From Gymnothorax reevesii (Eukaryota; Chordata; Actinopteri; Anguilliformes; Muraenidae), in contig CM056582.1 of assembly GCA_029721435.1 (NCBI GenBank), forward strand, positions 37,034,611 through 37,098,610: DNA of 64,000 nucleotides. Reading direction: 5' to 3'. How positions within the stretch are numbered: the stretch's first letter is position 1; each line of letters opens with the position of its first letter. Positions 11,691-24,203 of this stretch are shown here, piece after piece. A program made the translations under genes and the position numbers. The notes beneath the pieces are model-generated. The model made no database searches. It was not told where the DNA came from and saw only the letters and a list, made by a program, of their open reading frames with translations.

Positions 11691-14680
11691 AACAGAATGC
11701 ATCTTCCCTGTGTGTTGATTTGAATATTCCAGCATCCTAGAGAAAGAATGCGTCTTCCCTGTGTGTTGATTTGAATATTCCAGCATCCTAGAGAAAGAAT
11801 GCATCTTCCCTGTGTGTTGATTTGAATATTCCAGCACTCTAGTGACAGAATGCATCTACCCTGTGTGTTGATTTGAATATTCCAGCATCCTAGAGAAAGA
11901 ATGCGTCTTCCCTGTGTGTTGATTTGAATATGCCAGCACTCTACTGATAGAATGCATCTCCCCTGTGTTTTGATTTGAATATTCCAGCACTCTAGTGACA
12001 GAATGCGTCTTCCCTGAGTGTTGATTTGAATATGCATGCACTCTAGTGATAGAATACATCTTCCCTGTGTGTTTATTTGAATATTCAGGCACTCTCGTGA
12101 CAGAATGCATCTTCCCTGTGTGTTGATTTGAATATTCTAGCACTCCGGTGACAGAATGCATCTTCCCTGTGTGTTGATTTGAATACTCCAGCACTTTAGT
12201 GACAGAATGCATCTTCCCTGTGTGTTTATTTATATATTAAATCACTCCAGTGACAGAATGCGTCTTCCCCGTGTGTTGATTTTTAAATATTCCTGCTCTC
12301 GAGTGACGGAATACATCTTCCCTGTGTTTTGATTTGAATATTCCAGCACTCTACTGACTGAATGCATCTTCCCTGCGTGTTGATTTGAATATTCCAGCAC
12401 TCTAGTGATATTTCCATATTCCCTGTGTGTTGATTTGAATATATCAGCACTCGAGTGACAGAATATATCTTCTCTGTGTGTTGATTTGAATATTCCAGCA
12501 GTCTCGTGACATTATACATCTTCCTTGTGTGTTGATTTGAATATTCCAGCACTCTAGTGACAGAATGTATCTTCTCTGTGTGTTGATGTGAATATAACAG
12601 CACTCTAGTGACAGAATGCATCTTCCCTGTGTGTTGATTTAACTATTACTGCACTCTTGTGAAAGAATGCATCTCCACTGTGTGTTGATTTGAATATTCC
12701 AGCATCCTTGAGACAGTATACGTCTTCCCTGTGTGTTGATTTGAATATGCCAGCACACTAGTGACAGAATGCATCTTCCATGTGTGTTGATTTGAATATT
12801 CCAGCACTCTAGTGACAGAATGCATCTTCCCTGTGTGTTGATTTAAATATTATAGCACTCTAGTGACAGAATGCGTATTCCCTGTGTGTTGATTTGAATA
12901 TTCCAGCACTCTAGTGACAGAATGCCTCTTCGTTGTGTGTTGATTTGAAAATTCCAGCACTCTAGTGACAGAATGCATCTTCGTTGTGTGTTGATTTGAA
13001 TATTCCGGCACTCTAGTGACAGAATGCATCTTCCCTGTGTGTTGATTTAAATATTACAGCACTCTAGTGACAGCATGCATCTCCCCTGTGTGTTGATTTG
13101 AATATTCCAGCATCCGAGAGACAGAATGCATCTCCCCTGTGTGTTGATTTAAATATTACAGCATCCTAGAGACAGAATGTGTCTTCCCTGTGTGTTGATT
13201 TGAATATGCCAGCACTCTAGTGACAGAATGCATCTTCTCCGTGTGTTGATTTGAATATTACAGCACTCAAGTGACAGAATGCATCTTCCCTGTGGTGATT
13301 TGAATATTCCAGCACTCTGGTGACAGTATGCATCTTCCCTGTGTGTTGATTTGGATATTCCAGCACTCTAGTGACAGAATGCATCTTCCCTGTGTGTTGA
13401 TATATATATTACATCACTCTTGTGACAGAATGCATCTCCCCTGTGTGTTGATTTGAATATTCCAGAATCCTAGTGAAAGAATGCGTCTTCCCTGTGTGTT
13501 GATTTGAATATGCCAGCACTCTAGTGACAGAATACATCTTCCCTCTGTGTATTGATTTGAATATTCCAGCACTCTATTGACAGAATGCGTCTTCCCTGTG
13601 TGTTGATTTGAATATGCCAGCACTCTATTGACAGAATGCGTCTTCCCTGTGTGTTGATTTGAATATGCCAGCACTCTAGTGATAGAATACATCTTCCCTC
13701 TGTGTTTATTTGAATATTCCAGCACTCTAGTGACAGAATGCATCTTCCCTGTGTTTGGATTTGAATATTCCTGCACTCTAGTGACAGAATACATCTTCCC
13801 TGTGTGTTGATTTGAATATTTCCGCACTTGAGTGACGGAATGCATCTTCCCTGTGTGTTGATTTAAATATTACAGCACTCTAGTGAAAGAATGCATCTCC
13901 CCTGTGTGTTGATTTGAATATATCAGCATCCTTGAGACAGTATGCGTCTTCCCAGTGTTTTGATTTGAATATTCCAGCATCCTTGAGACAGTATGCGTCT
14001 TCCCAGTGTTTTGATTTGAATATTATAGCACTCTCGTGACAGAATGCGTATTCCCTGTGTGTTGATTTGAATATTCCAGCACACTAGTGACAGAATGCAT
14101 CTTCCCTGTGTGTTGATTTGAATATTCCAGCACTCTAGTGAAAGAATGCATCTCCCCTGTGTGTTGATTTGAATATTCCAGCATCCTTGAGACAGTATGC
14201 GTCTTCCCAGTGTGTTGATTTGAATATTCCAGCACTCTAGTGACAGAATGCCTCTTCGTTGTGTGTTGATTTGAAAATTCCAGCACTCTAGTGACAGCAT
14301 GCATCTCCCCTGTGTGTTGATTTGAATATTCCAGCATCCTAGAGACAGAATGCGTCTTCCCTGTGTGTTGATTTAAATATAACAGCACTCGAGTGACAGA
14401 ATGCAACTCCCCTGTGTGTTGATTTGAATATTCCAGCATCCTAGAGACAGAATGCATCTTCCCTGTGTGTTAATTTGAATATGCCAGCACTCTAGTGACA
14501 GAATGCATCTTCTCTGTGTGTTGATTTGAATATTCCAGCACTCTAGTGATAGAATGCATCTCCCCTGTTTGTTGATTTGAATATTACAACACTGTAATGA
14601 CAGAATGCTTCTTCCCTGTGTGTTGATTTAAATATTACAGCACTCTAGTGACAGAATGCATCTTCTCTGTGTGTTGATTT

Positions 14681-15640
14681 GAATATCCCAGCATCCTAGA
14701 GACATAATGCGTCTTCCCTGTGTGTTGATTTGAATATGCCAGCACTCTTGTGACAGGATGCATCTTCCCTGTGTGTTGATTTGAATATGCCAGCACTCTA
14801 GTGACAGAATGCATCTTCCCTGTGTGTTGATTTGAATATTCCAGCACTCTAGTGATAGAATGCATCTCCCCTGTGTGTTGATTTGAATATTACAGCACTG
14901 TAATGACAGAATGCTTCTTCCCTGTGTGTTGATTTAAATATTACAGCACTCTAGTGACAGAATGCATCTTCTCTGTGTGTTGATTTGAATATTCCCGCAC
15001 GTTTCTGACAGAATGCATCTTCCCTGTGTGTTGATTTGAATATTCCAGCACTCTAGTGACAGAATGCATCTTCTCTGTGTGTTGATTTGAATATTCCCGC
15101 ACTTTAGTGACAGAATGCATCTTCCCCGTGTGTTGATTTGAATATTTCAGCACTCTAGTAACAGAATGCATCTTCCCTGTATGTTGATTTGAATATTCCA
15201 GCACTCGAGTGACAGAATGCATCTCCCCTGTGTGTTGATTTGAATATTCCAGCATCCTAGAGAAAGAATGCGTCTTCCCTGTGTGTTGATTTGAATATCC
15301 CAGCATCCTAGAGACATAATGCGTCTTCCCTGTGTGTTGATTTGAATATGCCAGCACTCTAGTGACAGAATGCATCTTCCCTGTGTGTTGATTTGAATAT
15401 TCCAGCACTCTAGTGATAGAATGCATCTCCCCTGTGTGTTGATTTGAATATTACAGCACTGTAATGACAGAATGCATCTTCTCTGTGTGTTGATTTGAAT
15501 ATTCCCGCACGTTTCTGACAGAATGCATCTTCCCTGTGTGTTGATTTGAATATTCCAGCACTCTAGTGACAGAATGCATCTTCTCTGTGTGTTGATTTGA
15601 ATATTCCCGCACTTTAGTGACAGAATGCATCTTCCCTGTG
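14681..15640. repeat. Satellite duplication with offset stepping 612, 561, 510 bp
   Basis: Shared variants recur in order: GAATATCCCAGCATCCTAGA at 14,681 and 15,293 (offset 612), GTAATGACAGAATGC at 14,900 and 15,461 (561), and CCCGCACGTTTCTGAC at 14,994 and 15,504 (510). The offset falls by one monomer (51 bp) at each step, so the second copy has lost single monomers twice. This shows single-monomer loss between sister blocks. Confidence 0.8.
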
Positions 15641-17979
15641 TGTTGATTTGAATATTACAGCACTCTAGTGTCAGAATGCATCTTCCCTGCGGTGATTTGA
15701 ATATTCAAGCACTCTGGTGACAGAATGCATCTTCCCTGTGTGTTGATTTGGATATTCAAGCACTCTTGTGACAGGATGCATCTTCCCTGTGTGTTGATAT
15801 ATATTACATCACTCTAGTGACAATGCATCTCCCCTGTGTGTTGATTTGAATATTCCAGCATCCTAGAGAGAGAATTCGTCTTCCCTGTGCGTTGATTTGA
15901 ATATGCTTGCACTCAAGTGACAGAATGCATCTTCCCTGTGTGTGGATTTGAATATTCCTGCACTCGAGTGACAGAGTACATCTTCCCTGTGTGGTGATTT
16001 GAATATTCCAGCACTCTAGTAACAGAATGCATCTTCCCTGTGTGTTGATTTGAATATTCCAGCACTCTAGTGACAGAATGCATCTTCCCTGTGTGTTGAT
16101 TTGAATATTCCTGCACTCTAGTGACAGAATGCATCTTCTCTGTGTGTTGATTTGAATATTCCCGCACTTTAGTGACAGAGTGCATCTTCCCTGTGTGTTG
16201 ATTTGAATATTGCAGCACTCTAGTGACAGAATGCATCTCCCCTGTGTTGATTTGAATAATCCAGCACTCTATTGACAAAATGCATCTTCTCTCTGTGTTG
16301 ATTTGAATATTCCAGCACTCCAGTAACAGAATGCATCTTCCCTGTGTGTTGATTTAAATATTGCCGCATTCTAGTGACTGAATGCATCTCCCCTGTGTGT
16401 TGATTTGAATATTACAGCACTCTAGTGACAGAATGCATCTCCCCTGTGTGTTGATTTGAATATTACAGCACTCTAGTGACAGAATGCATCTCCCCTGTGT
16501 GTTGATTTGAATATGCTAGCACTCTAGTGACAGAATGCATCTTTCCTGTGTGTTTATTTCAATATTCCAGCACTCTAGTGACAGAATGCATCTTCCCTGT
16601 GTGTAGATTTGAATATTCCTGCACTCGAGTGAAGGAATGCATCTTCCCTGTGTGTTGATTTGAATATTCCTGCACTCTAGTGACAGAATGCATCTTCTCT
16701 GTGTGTTGATTTGAATACCCCGCACTATCGTGACAGAATGCATCTTTCCCGTGTGTTGATTTGAATATTCCAGCAGTCTTGTGACAGAGTACATCTTCCC
16801 AGTGTGTTGATCTGAATATTCCAGCACTAAAGTGACAGAATGCATCTTCTCTGTCTGTTGTTTTGAATATTCCCGCACTTCAGTGACAGAATGCATCTTC
16901 TCTGTGTGTTGATTTGAATATTCCCGCACTTAAGTGACAGAATGCATCTTCGCCGTGTGTTGATTTGAATATTCCAGCACTCTTGTCACAGAACACATCT
17001 TCTCTGTGTGTTGATTTGAATATTCCAGCACTCTAGTTACAGAATGCATCTCCCCTGTGTGTTGATTTGAATATTCCTGCACTCCACTGACAGAATACAT
17101 CTTCCCTGTGTGTTGATCTGAATATTCCAGCACTCTAGTGACAGAATGCATCTTCGCCGTGTGTTGATTTGAATATTCCTGCACTCCACTGACAGAATAC
17201 ATCTTCCCTGTGTGTTGATCTGAATATTCCAGCACTCTAGTGACAGAATACATCTTCCCTGTGTGTTGATCTGAATATTCCAGCACTCTTGTAACAGAAT
17301 ACATCTTCCCTGTGTGTTGATTTGAATATTCCACCACTCTAGTGACAGAATGCATCTTCGCCGTGTGTTGATTTGAATATTCCAGCACTCTATTGACAGA
17401 ATGCATCTTCTCTGTGTGTTGATTTGAATATTCCAGCACTCTAGTGACAGAATGCATCTCCCCTGTGTGTTGATATGAATATTCCTGCACTCCACTGACA
17501 GAATACATCTTCCCTGTGTGTTGATCTGAATATTCCAGCACTAAAGTGACAGAATGCATCTTCTCTGTGTGTTGATTTGAATATTCCAGCACTCTTGTGA
17601 CAGACTGCATCTTCCCTGTATGTTGATTTGAATATTCCAGCACTCTCGTGAAAGAATGCTTCTTCCCTGTGTGTTGATTTGAATATTCCAGCACTCTAGT
17701 GACAGAATGCATCTTCCCTGAGTGTTGATTTGAATATTCCCGCACTTTAGTGACAGAATGCATCTTCCCTGTGTGTTGATTTGAATATTCCAGCACTCTA
17801 GTCACAGAATGCATCTTCCCTGTCTGTTGATTTGAATATTACAGCACTCTAGTGACAGAATGCATCTGCCCTATCTGTTGATTAGAATATTCCAGCACTC
17901 TAGAGACAGAAGGCATCTTCTCTGTGTGTTGATTTTAATATTCCAGCATTCTAGTGACAGAATGCATCTGCCCTGTCTG

Positions 17980-20900
17980 TTGATTAGAATATTCCAGCAC
18001 TCTAGAGACAGAATGCATCTTCTCTGTGTGTTGATTTGAATATTCCAGCACTCTTGTAACCGAATACATCTTCCTTGTGTGTTGATTTAAATATTCCTGC
18101 ACTCTACTGACAGAATACATCTTCCCTGTGTGTTGATCTGAATATTCCAGCACTAAAGTGACAGAATGCATCTTCTCTGTGTGTTTTTTTGAATATTCCC
18201 GCACTCTAGTGACAGGATGCATCTTCCCTGTGTGTTGATTTTAATATTCCAACACTCTTGTGACAGAATCCATCTTCCCTGTGTGTTGATTGGAATATTC
18301 CAGCACTCTAGTGACAGAATGCATCTTCCCTGTGTGTTGATTTGAATATTCCAGCACTCTTGTGACAGAATGCATCTTCCCTGTGTGTTGATTCGAATAT
18401 TCCAGCACTCTAGTGACAGAATGCATCTTCCCTGTTTGTTGATTTGAATATTCCAGCACTCGAGTGACAGACTGCATCTTCCCTGTGTGTTGATTTGATT
18501 ATGACAGCACTCTAGTGACAGAATGCATCTTCCCTGTGTGTTGATTTGATTATTACAGCACTCTAGTGACAGAATGCATCTTCCCTGTGTGTTGATTTGA
18601 ATATTCCAGCACTCTAATGACATTATGCATCTTCTCTGTGTGTTGATTTGAATATTCCAGCACTCTAGTGACAGAATATATCTTCTCTGTGTGTTGATTT
18701 GAATATTCCAGCAGTCTAGTGACATTATACATCTTCCCTGTGTGTTGATTTGAATATTCCAGCACTCTAGTGACAGAATGTATCTTCTCGGTGAGTTGAT
18801 TTTAATATTACAGCACTCAAGTGACAGAATGCATCTTCCCTGTGTGTTGATTTAAATATTACAGCACTCTAGTGAAAGAATGCATCTCCCCTGTGTGTTT
18901 ATTTGAATATTCCAGCATCCTTGAGACAGAATGCGTCTTCCCTGTGTGTTGATTTGAATATGCCAGCACACTAGTGAGAGAATGTATCTTCCATGTGTGT
19001 TGATTTGAATATTCCAGCACTCTAGTGACAGAATGCATCTTCGTTGTGTGTTGATTTGAATATTATAGCGCTCTCGTGACAGAATGCGTATTCCCTGTGT
19101 GTTGATTTTAATATTCTAGCACTCTAGAGACAGAATGCATCTTCCCTGTGTGTTGATTTGAATATTCCAGCACTCTAGTGACAGAATGCATGTTCATTGT
19201 GTGTTTATTTGAATATTCCCGCACTTTAGTGACAGAATGCATCTTCCCTGTGTGTTGATTTCAATATTCCAGCACTCTAGTGACAGAATGCATCTTCCCT
19301 GTCTGTTGATTTGAATATTCCAGCACTCTAGTGACAGAATGCATCTTCCCTGTGTGTTGATTTAAATATTACAGCACTCTAGTGACAGAATGCATCTTCC
19401 CTGTGTGTTGATTTGAATATTACAGCACTCTAGTGACAGAATGCATCTTCCCTGTGTGTTGATTTGAATATTGCAGCCCTCTAGTGACAGAATGCATCTT
19501 CTCTGTGTGTTGATTTGAATATTCCAGAACTCTTGTAACCGAATACATCTTCCTTGTGTGTTGATTTGAATATTCCAGCACTCTAGTGACAGAATATATC
19601 TTCTCTGTGTGTTGATTTGAATATTCCAGCAGTCTAGTGACATTATACATCTTCCCTGTGTGTTGATTTGAATATTCCAGCACTCTAGTGACAGAATGTA
19701 TCTTCTCGGTGTGTTGATTTGAATATTACAGCACTCTAGTGACAGAATGCATCTTCCCTGTGTGTTGATTTAAATATTACAGCACTCTAGTGAAAGAATG
19801 CATCTCCCCTGTGTGTTGATTTGAATATGCCAGCACACTAGTGAGAGAATGTATCTTCCATGTGTGTTGATTTGAATATTCCAGCACTCTAGTGACAGAA
19901 TGCATCTTCGTTGTGTGTTGATTTGAATATTATAGCACTCTAGTGACAGAATGCGTATTCCCTGTGTGTTGATTTGAATATTCTAGCACTCTAGTGACAG
20001 AATGCATCTTCCCTGTGTGTTGATTTGAATATTCCAGCACTCTAATGACAGAATGCATGTTCGTTGTGTGTTGATTTGAATATTCCAGCACTCTAGTGAC
20101 AGAATGCATCTTCGTTGTGTGTTTATTTAAATATTTTAGCACTCTAGTGACAGAATCCGTATTCCCTGTGTGTTGATTTGAATATTCCAGCACTCTAGTG
20201 ACAGAATGCATCTTCCCTGTGTGTTGATTAGAATATTCCAGCACTCTAGTGACAGAATGCATCTTCTCTGTGTGTTGATTTGAATATTCCAGCACTCTTG
20301 TAACCGAATACATCTTCCTTGTGTGTTGATTTAAATATTCCTGCACTCTACTGACAGAATACATCTTCCCTGTGTGTTGATCTGAATATTCCAGCACTAA
20401 AGTGACAGAATGCATCTTCTCTGTGTGTTTTTTTGAATATTCCCGCACTCTAGTGACAGGATGCATCTTCCCTGTGTGTTGATTTGAATATTCCAACACT
20501 CTTGTGACAGAATCCATCTTCCCTGTGTGTTGATTGGAATATTCCAGCACTCTAGTGACAGAATGCATCTTCCCTGTGTGTTGATTTGAATATTCCAGCA
20601 CTCTTGTGACAGAATGCATCTTCCCTGTGTGTTGATTCGAATATTCCAGCACTCTAGTGACAGAATGCATCTTCCCTGTTTGTTGATTTGAATATTCCAG
20701 CACTCGAGTGACAGACTGCATCTTCCCTGTGTGTTGATTTGATTATGACAGCACTCTAGTGACAGAATGCATCTTCCCTGTGTGTTGATTTGATTATTAC
20801 AGCACTCTAGTGACAGAATGCATCTTCCCTGTGTGTTGATTTGAATATTCCAGCACTCTAATGACATTATGCATCTTCTCTGTGTGTTGATTTGAATATT

Positions 20901-22430
20901 CCAGCACTCTAGTGACAGAATATATCTTCTCTGTGTGTTGATTTGAATATTCCAGCAGTCTAGTGACATTATACATCTTCCCTGTGTGTTGATTTGAATA
21001 TTCCAGCACTCTAGTGACAGAATGTATCTTCTCGGTGAGTTGATTTTAATATTACAGCACTCAAGTGACAGAATGCATCTTCCCTGTGTGTTGATTTAAA
21101 TATTACAGCACTCTAGTGAAAGAATGCATCTCCCCTGTGTGTTTATTTGAATATTCCAGCATCCTTGAGACAGAATGCGTCTTCCCTGTGTGTTGATTTG
21201 AATATGCCAGCACACTAGTGAGAGAATGTATCTTCCATGTGTGTTGATTTGAATATTCCAGCACTCTAGTGACAGAATGCATCTTCGTTGTGTGTTGATT
21301 TGAATATTTTAGCGCTCTCGTGACAGAATGCGTATTCCCTGTGTGTTGATTTTAATATTCTAGCACTCTAGAGACAGAATGCATCTTCCCTGTGTGTTGA
21401 TTTGAATATTCCAGCACTCTAGTGACAGAATGCATGTTCATTGTGTGTTTATTTGAATATTCCCGCACTTTAGTGACAGAATGCATCTTCCCTGTGTGTT
21501 GATTTCAATATTCCAGCACTCTAGTGACAGAATGCATCTTCCCTGTCTGTTGATTTGAATATTCCAGCACTCTAGTGACAGAATGCATCTTCCCTGTGTG
21601 TTGATTTAAATATTACAGCACTCTAGTGACAGAATGCATCTTCCCTGTGTGTTGATTTGAATATTACAGCACTCTAGTGACAGAATGCATCTTCCCTGTG
21701 TGTTGATTTGAATATTGCAGCCCTCTAGTGACAGAATGCATCTTCTCTGTGTGTTGATTTGAATATTCCAGAACTCTTGTAACCGAATACATCTTCCTTG
21801 TGTGTTGATTTGAATATTCCAGCACTCTAGTGACAGAATATATCTTCTCTGTGTGTTGATTTGAATATTCCAGCAGTCTAGTGACATTATACATCTTCCC
21901 TGTGTGTTGATTTGAATATTCCAGCACTCTAGTGACAGAATGTATCTTCTCGGTGTGTTGATTTGAATATTACAGCACTCTAGTGACAGAATGCATCTTC
22001 CCTGTGTGTTGATTTAAATATTACAGCACTCTAGTGAAAGAATGCATCTCCCCTGTGTGTTGATTTGAATATGCCAGCACACTAGTGAGAGAATGTATCT
22101 TCCATGTGTGTTGATTTGAATATTCCAGCACTCTAGTGACAGAATGCATCTTCGTTGTGTGTTGATTTGAATATTATAGCACTCTAGTGACAGAATGCGT
22201 ATTCCCTGTGTGTTGATTTGAATATTCTAGCACTCTAGTGACAGAATGCATCTTCCCTGTGTGTTGATTTGAATATTCCAGCACTCTAATGACAGAATGC
22301 ATGTTCGTTGTGTGTTGATTTGAATATTCCAGCACTCTAGTGACAGAATGCATCTTCGTTGTGTGTTTATTTAAATATTTTAGCACTCTAGTGACAGAAT
22401 CCGTATTCCCTGTGTGTTGATTTGAATATT
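17980..22430. repeat. Tandem duplication of a 2,244-bp (44-monomer) block
   Basis: Sequence from about 17,980 repeats from about 20,224 at an offset of 2,244 bp, exactly 44 monomers. Anchors are the CGAATACATCTTCCTTG monomer (18,061 and 20,305), the run GTGTGTTTTTTTGAATATTC (about 18,180 and 20,424) and two GATTTGATTA monomers (about 18,490 and 20,735). Differences are few, such as GAATATTATAGCGC near 19,063 against GAATATTTTAGCGC near 21,307. The block is reused at about 26.2-28.4 kb. Confidence 0.9.
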
Positions 22431-24203
22431 CTAGCACTCTAGTGACAGAATGCATTTTCCTTGTGTGTTGATTTAAATATAACAGCACTCTAGTGACAGA
22501 ATGCATCTCCCCTGTGTGTTGATTTGAATATTCCAGCATTCTAGAGACAGAATGCAAATTCTCTGTGTGTTGTTTTGAAAATTCAAGCACTGTAGTAACA
22601 GAATGCACACCCTGTGTGTTGATTTAAATATTACAGCACTCTAGTGAAAGAATGCATCTCCCCTGTGTGTTGATTTGAATATTCCAGCATCCTTGAGACA
22701 GTTTGCGTCTTCCCTGTGTGTTGATTTGAATATGCCAGCACACTAGTGACAGAATGCATCTTCCATGTGTGTTGATTTGAATATTCCAGCACTCTAATGA
22801 CAGAATGCATCTTCCCTGTGTGTTGATTTAAATATTATAGCACTCTCGTGACAGAATGCGTATTCCATGTGTGTTGATTTGAATATTCCAGCACTCTAGT
22901 GACAGAATGCCTCTTCGTTGTGTGTTGATTTGAAAATTCCAGCACTCTAGTGACAGAATGCATCTTCGTTGTGTGTTGATTTGAATATTCCGGCACTCTA
23001 GTGAGAGAATGCATCTTCCCTTTGTGTTGATTTAAATATTACAGCATCCTAGAGACAGAATGCGTCTTCCTTGTGTGTTGATTTGAATATGCCAGCACTC
23101 TAGTGACAGAATGCATCTTCCCTGTGTGTTGATTTAAATATTACAGCACTCTAGTGATAGAATGCATCTCCCCTGTGTGTTGATTTGAATATTCCAGCAT
23201 CCTAGAGACAGAATGCGTCTTCCCTGTGTGTTGATTTGAATATGCCAGCACACTAGTGAGAGAATGTATCTTCCATGTGTGTTGATTTGGATATTCCAGC
23301 ACTCTAGTGACAGAATGCATCTTCCCTGTGTGTTGATTTAAATATTATAGCACTCTAGTGACAGAATGCGTATTCCCTGTGTGTTGATTTGAATATTCTA
23401 GCACTCCAGTGACAGAATGCATCTTCCCTGTGTGTTGATTTGAATATTCCAGCACTCTAGTGACAGAATGCATCTTCGTTGTGTGTTGATTTGAGTATTC
23501 CAGCACTCTAGTGACAGAATGCATCTTCGTTGTGTGTTGATTTGAAAATTCCAGCACTCTAGTGACAGAATGCATCTTCGTTGTGTGTTGATTTGAATAT
23601 TTCGGCACTCTAGTGACAGAATGCATCTTCCCTGTGTGTTGATTTAAATATAACAGCACTCTAGTGACAGAATGCATCTTCCCTGTGTGTTGATTTAAAT
23701 ATTACAGCACTCTAGTGACAGAATGCATCTCCCCTGTGTGTTGATTTGAATATTCCATCATCCTAGAGACAGAATGCGTCTTCCCTGTGTGTTGATTTGA
23801 ATATGCCAGCACTCTAGTGACAGAATGCATCTTCCATGTGTGTTGATTTAAATATGACAGCACTCTAGTGACAGAATGCATCTCCCCTGTTTGGTGATTT
23901 GAATATTACAGCACTGTAGTGACAGAATGCATCTTCGCTGTGTGTTTATTTGAATATTCCAGCTCTCTAATGACAGAATGCATCTTCTTTCTCTGTTGAT
24001 TTGAATATTCCCGCACGTTTGTGACAGAATGCATCTTCCCTGTGTGTTGATTTGAATATTCCAGCACTCGAGTGACAGAATGCATCTTCCCTGTTTGTTG
24101 ATTTGAATATTCTAGCACTCTGGTGACAGAATGCATCTTCCCTGTGTGTTGATTTGAATACTCCGGCACTTTAGTGACAGAATGCATCTTCCCTGTGTGT
24201 TGA
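20160..24203. repeat. 4.0-kb satellite block, copy 1 (partner 26,176-30,219)
   Basis: This block is repeated at an offset of 6,016 bp, which is 118 monomers minus 2 bp. The missing 2 bp is the short monomer with GAATGCACACCCTG near 22,605. Its right edge is sharp: at 24,204 the text changes from GATTTG (partner) to GATCTG. A third partial copy lies at about 51.15-53.64 kb. No coding content is supported. Confidence 0.9.

Larger units (their letters stand above)
1..16920. repeat. 51-bp satellite array, mosaic left domain
   Basis: This stretch is uninterrupted head-to-tail repetition of a 51-bp monomer. Landmarks in order are CACTCTAGTGACAG, ATGCATCTTCCC, TGTGTGTTGATTTG and the palindrome GAATATTC. 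Many variants are mixed: CATCCTAGAGA for CACTCTAGTGA, ATGCGTCTTCC for ATGCATCTTCC, CTTCGTTG for CTTCCCTG, and CATTATACATC for CAGAATGCATC. Odd-length monomers occur: 53 bp at about 447, 4,883, 7,483, 8,760 and 12,278; 50 bp around 7,610, 8,886 and 12,405; 49 bp (CCTGTGGTGATTTG) near 7,020, 11,660 and 13,295. No inverted monomer was seen. Compared with the right part of the window, duplicated blocks are shorter and the variant mixture is greater, as expected of an older or array-edge region. No gene is supported; minus-strand open frames here are by-products of the 51-bp period. Confidence 0.97.
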
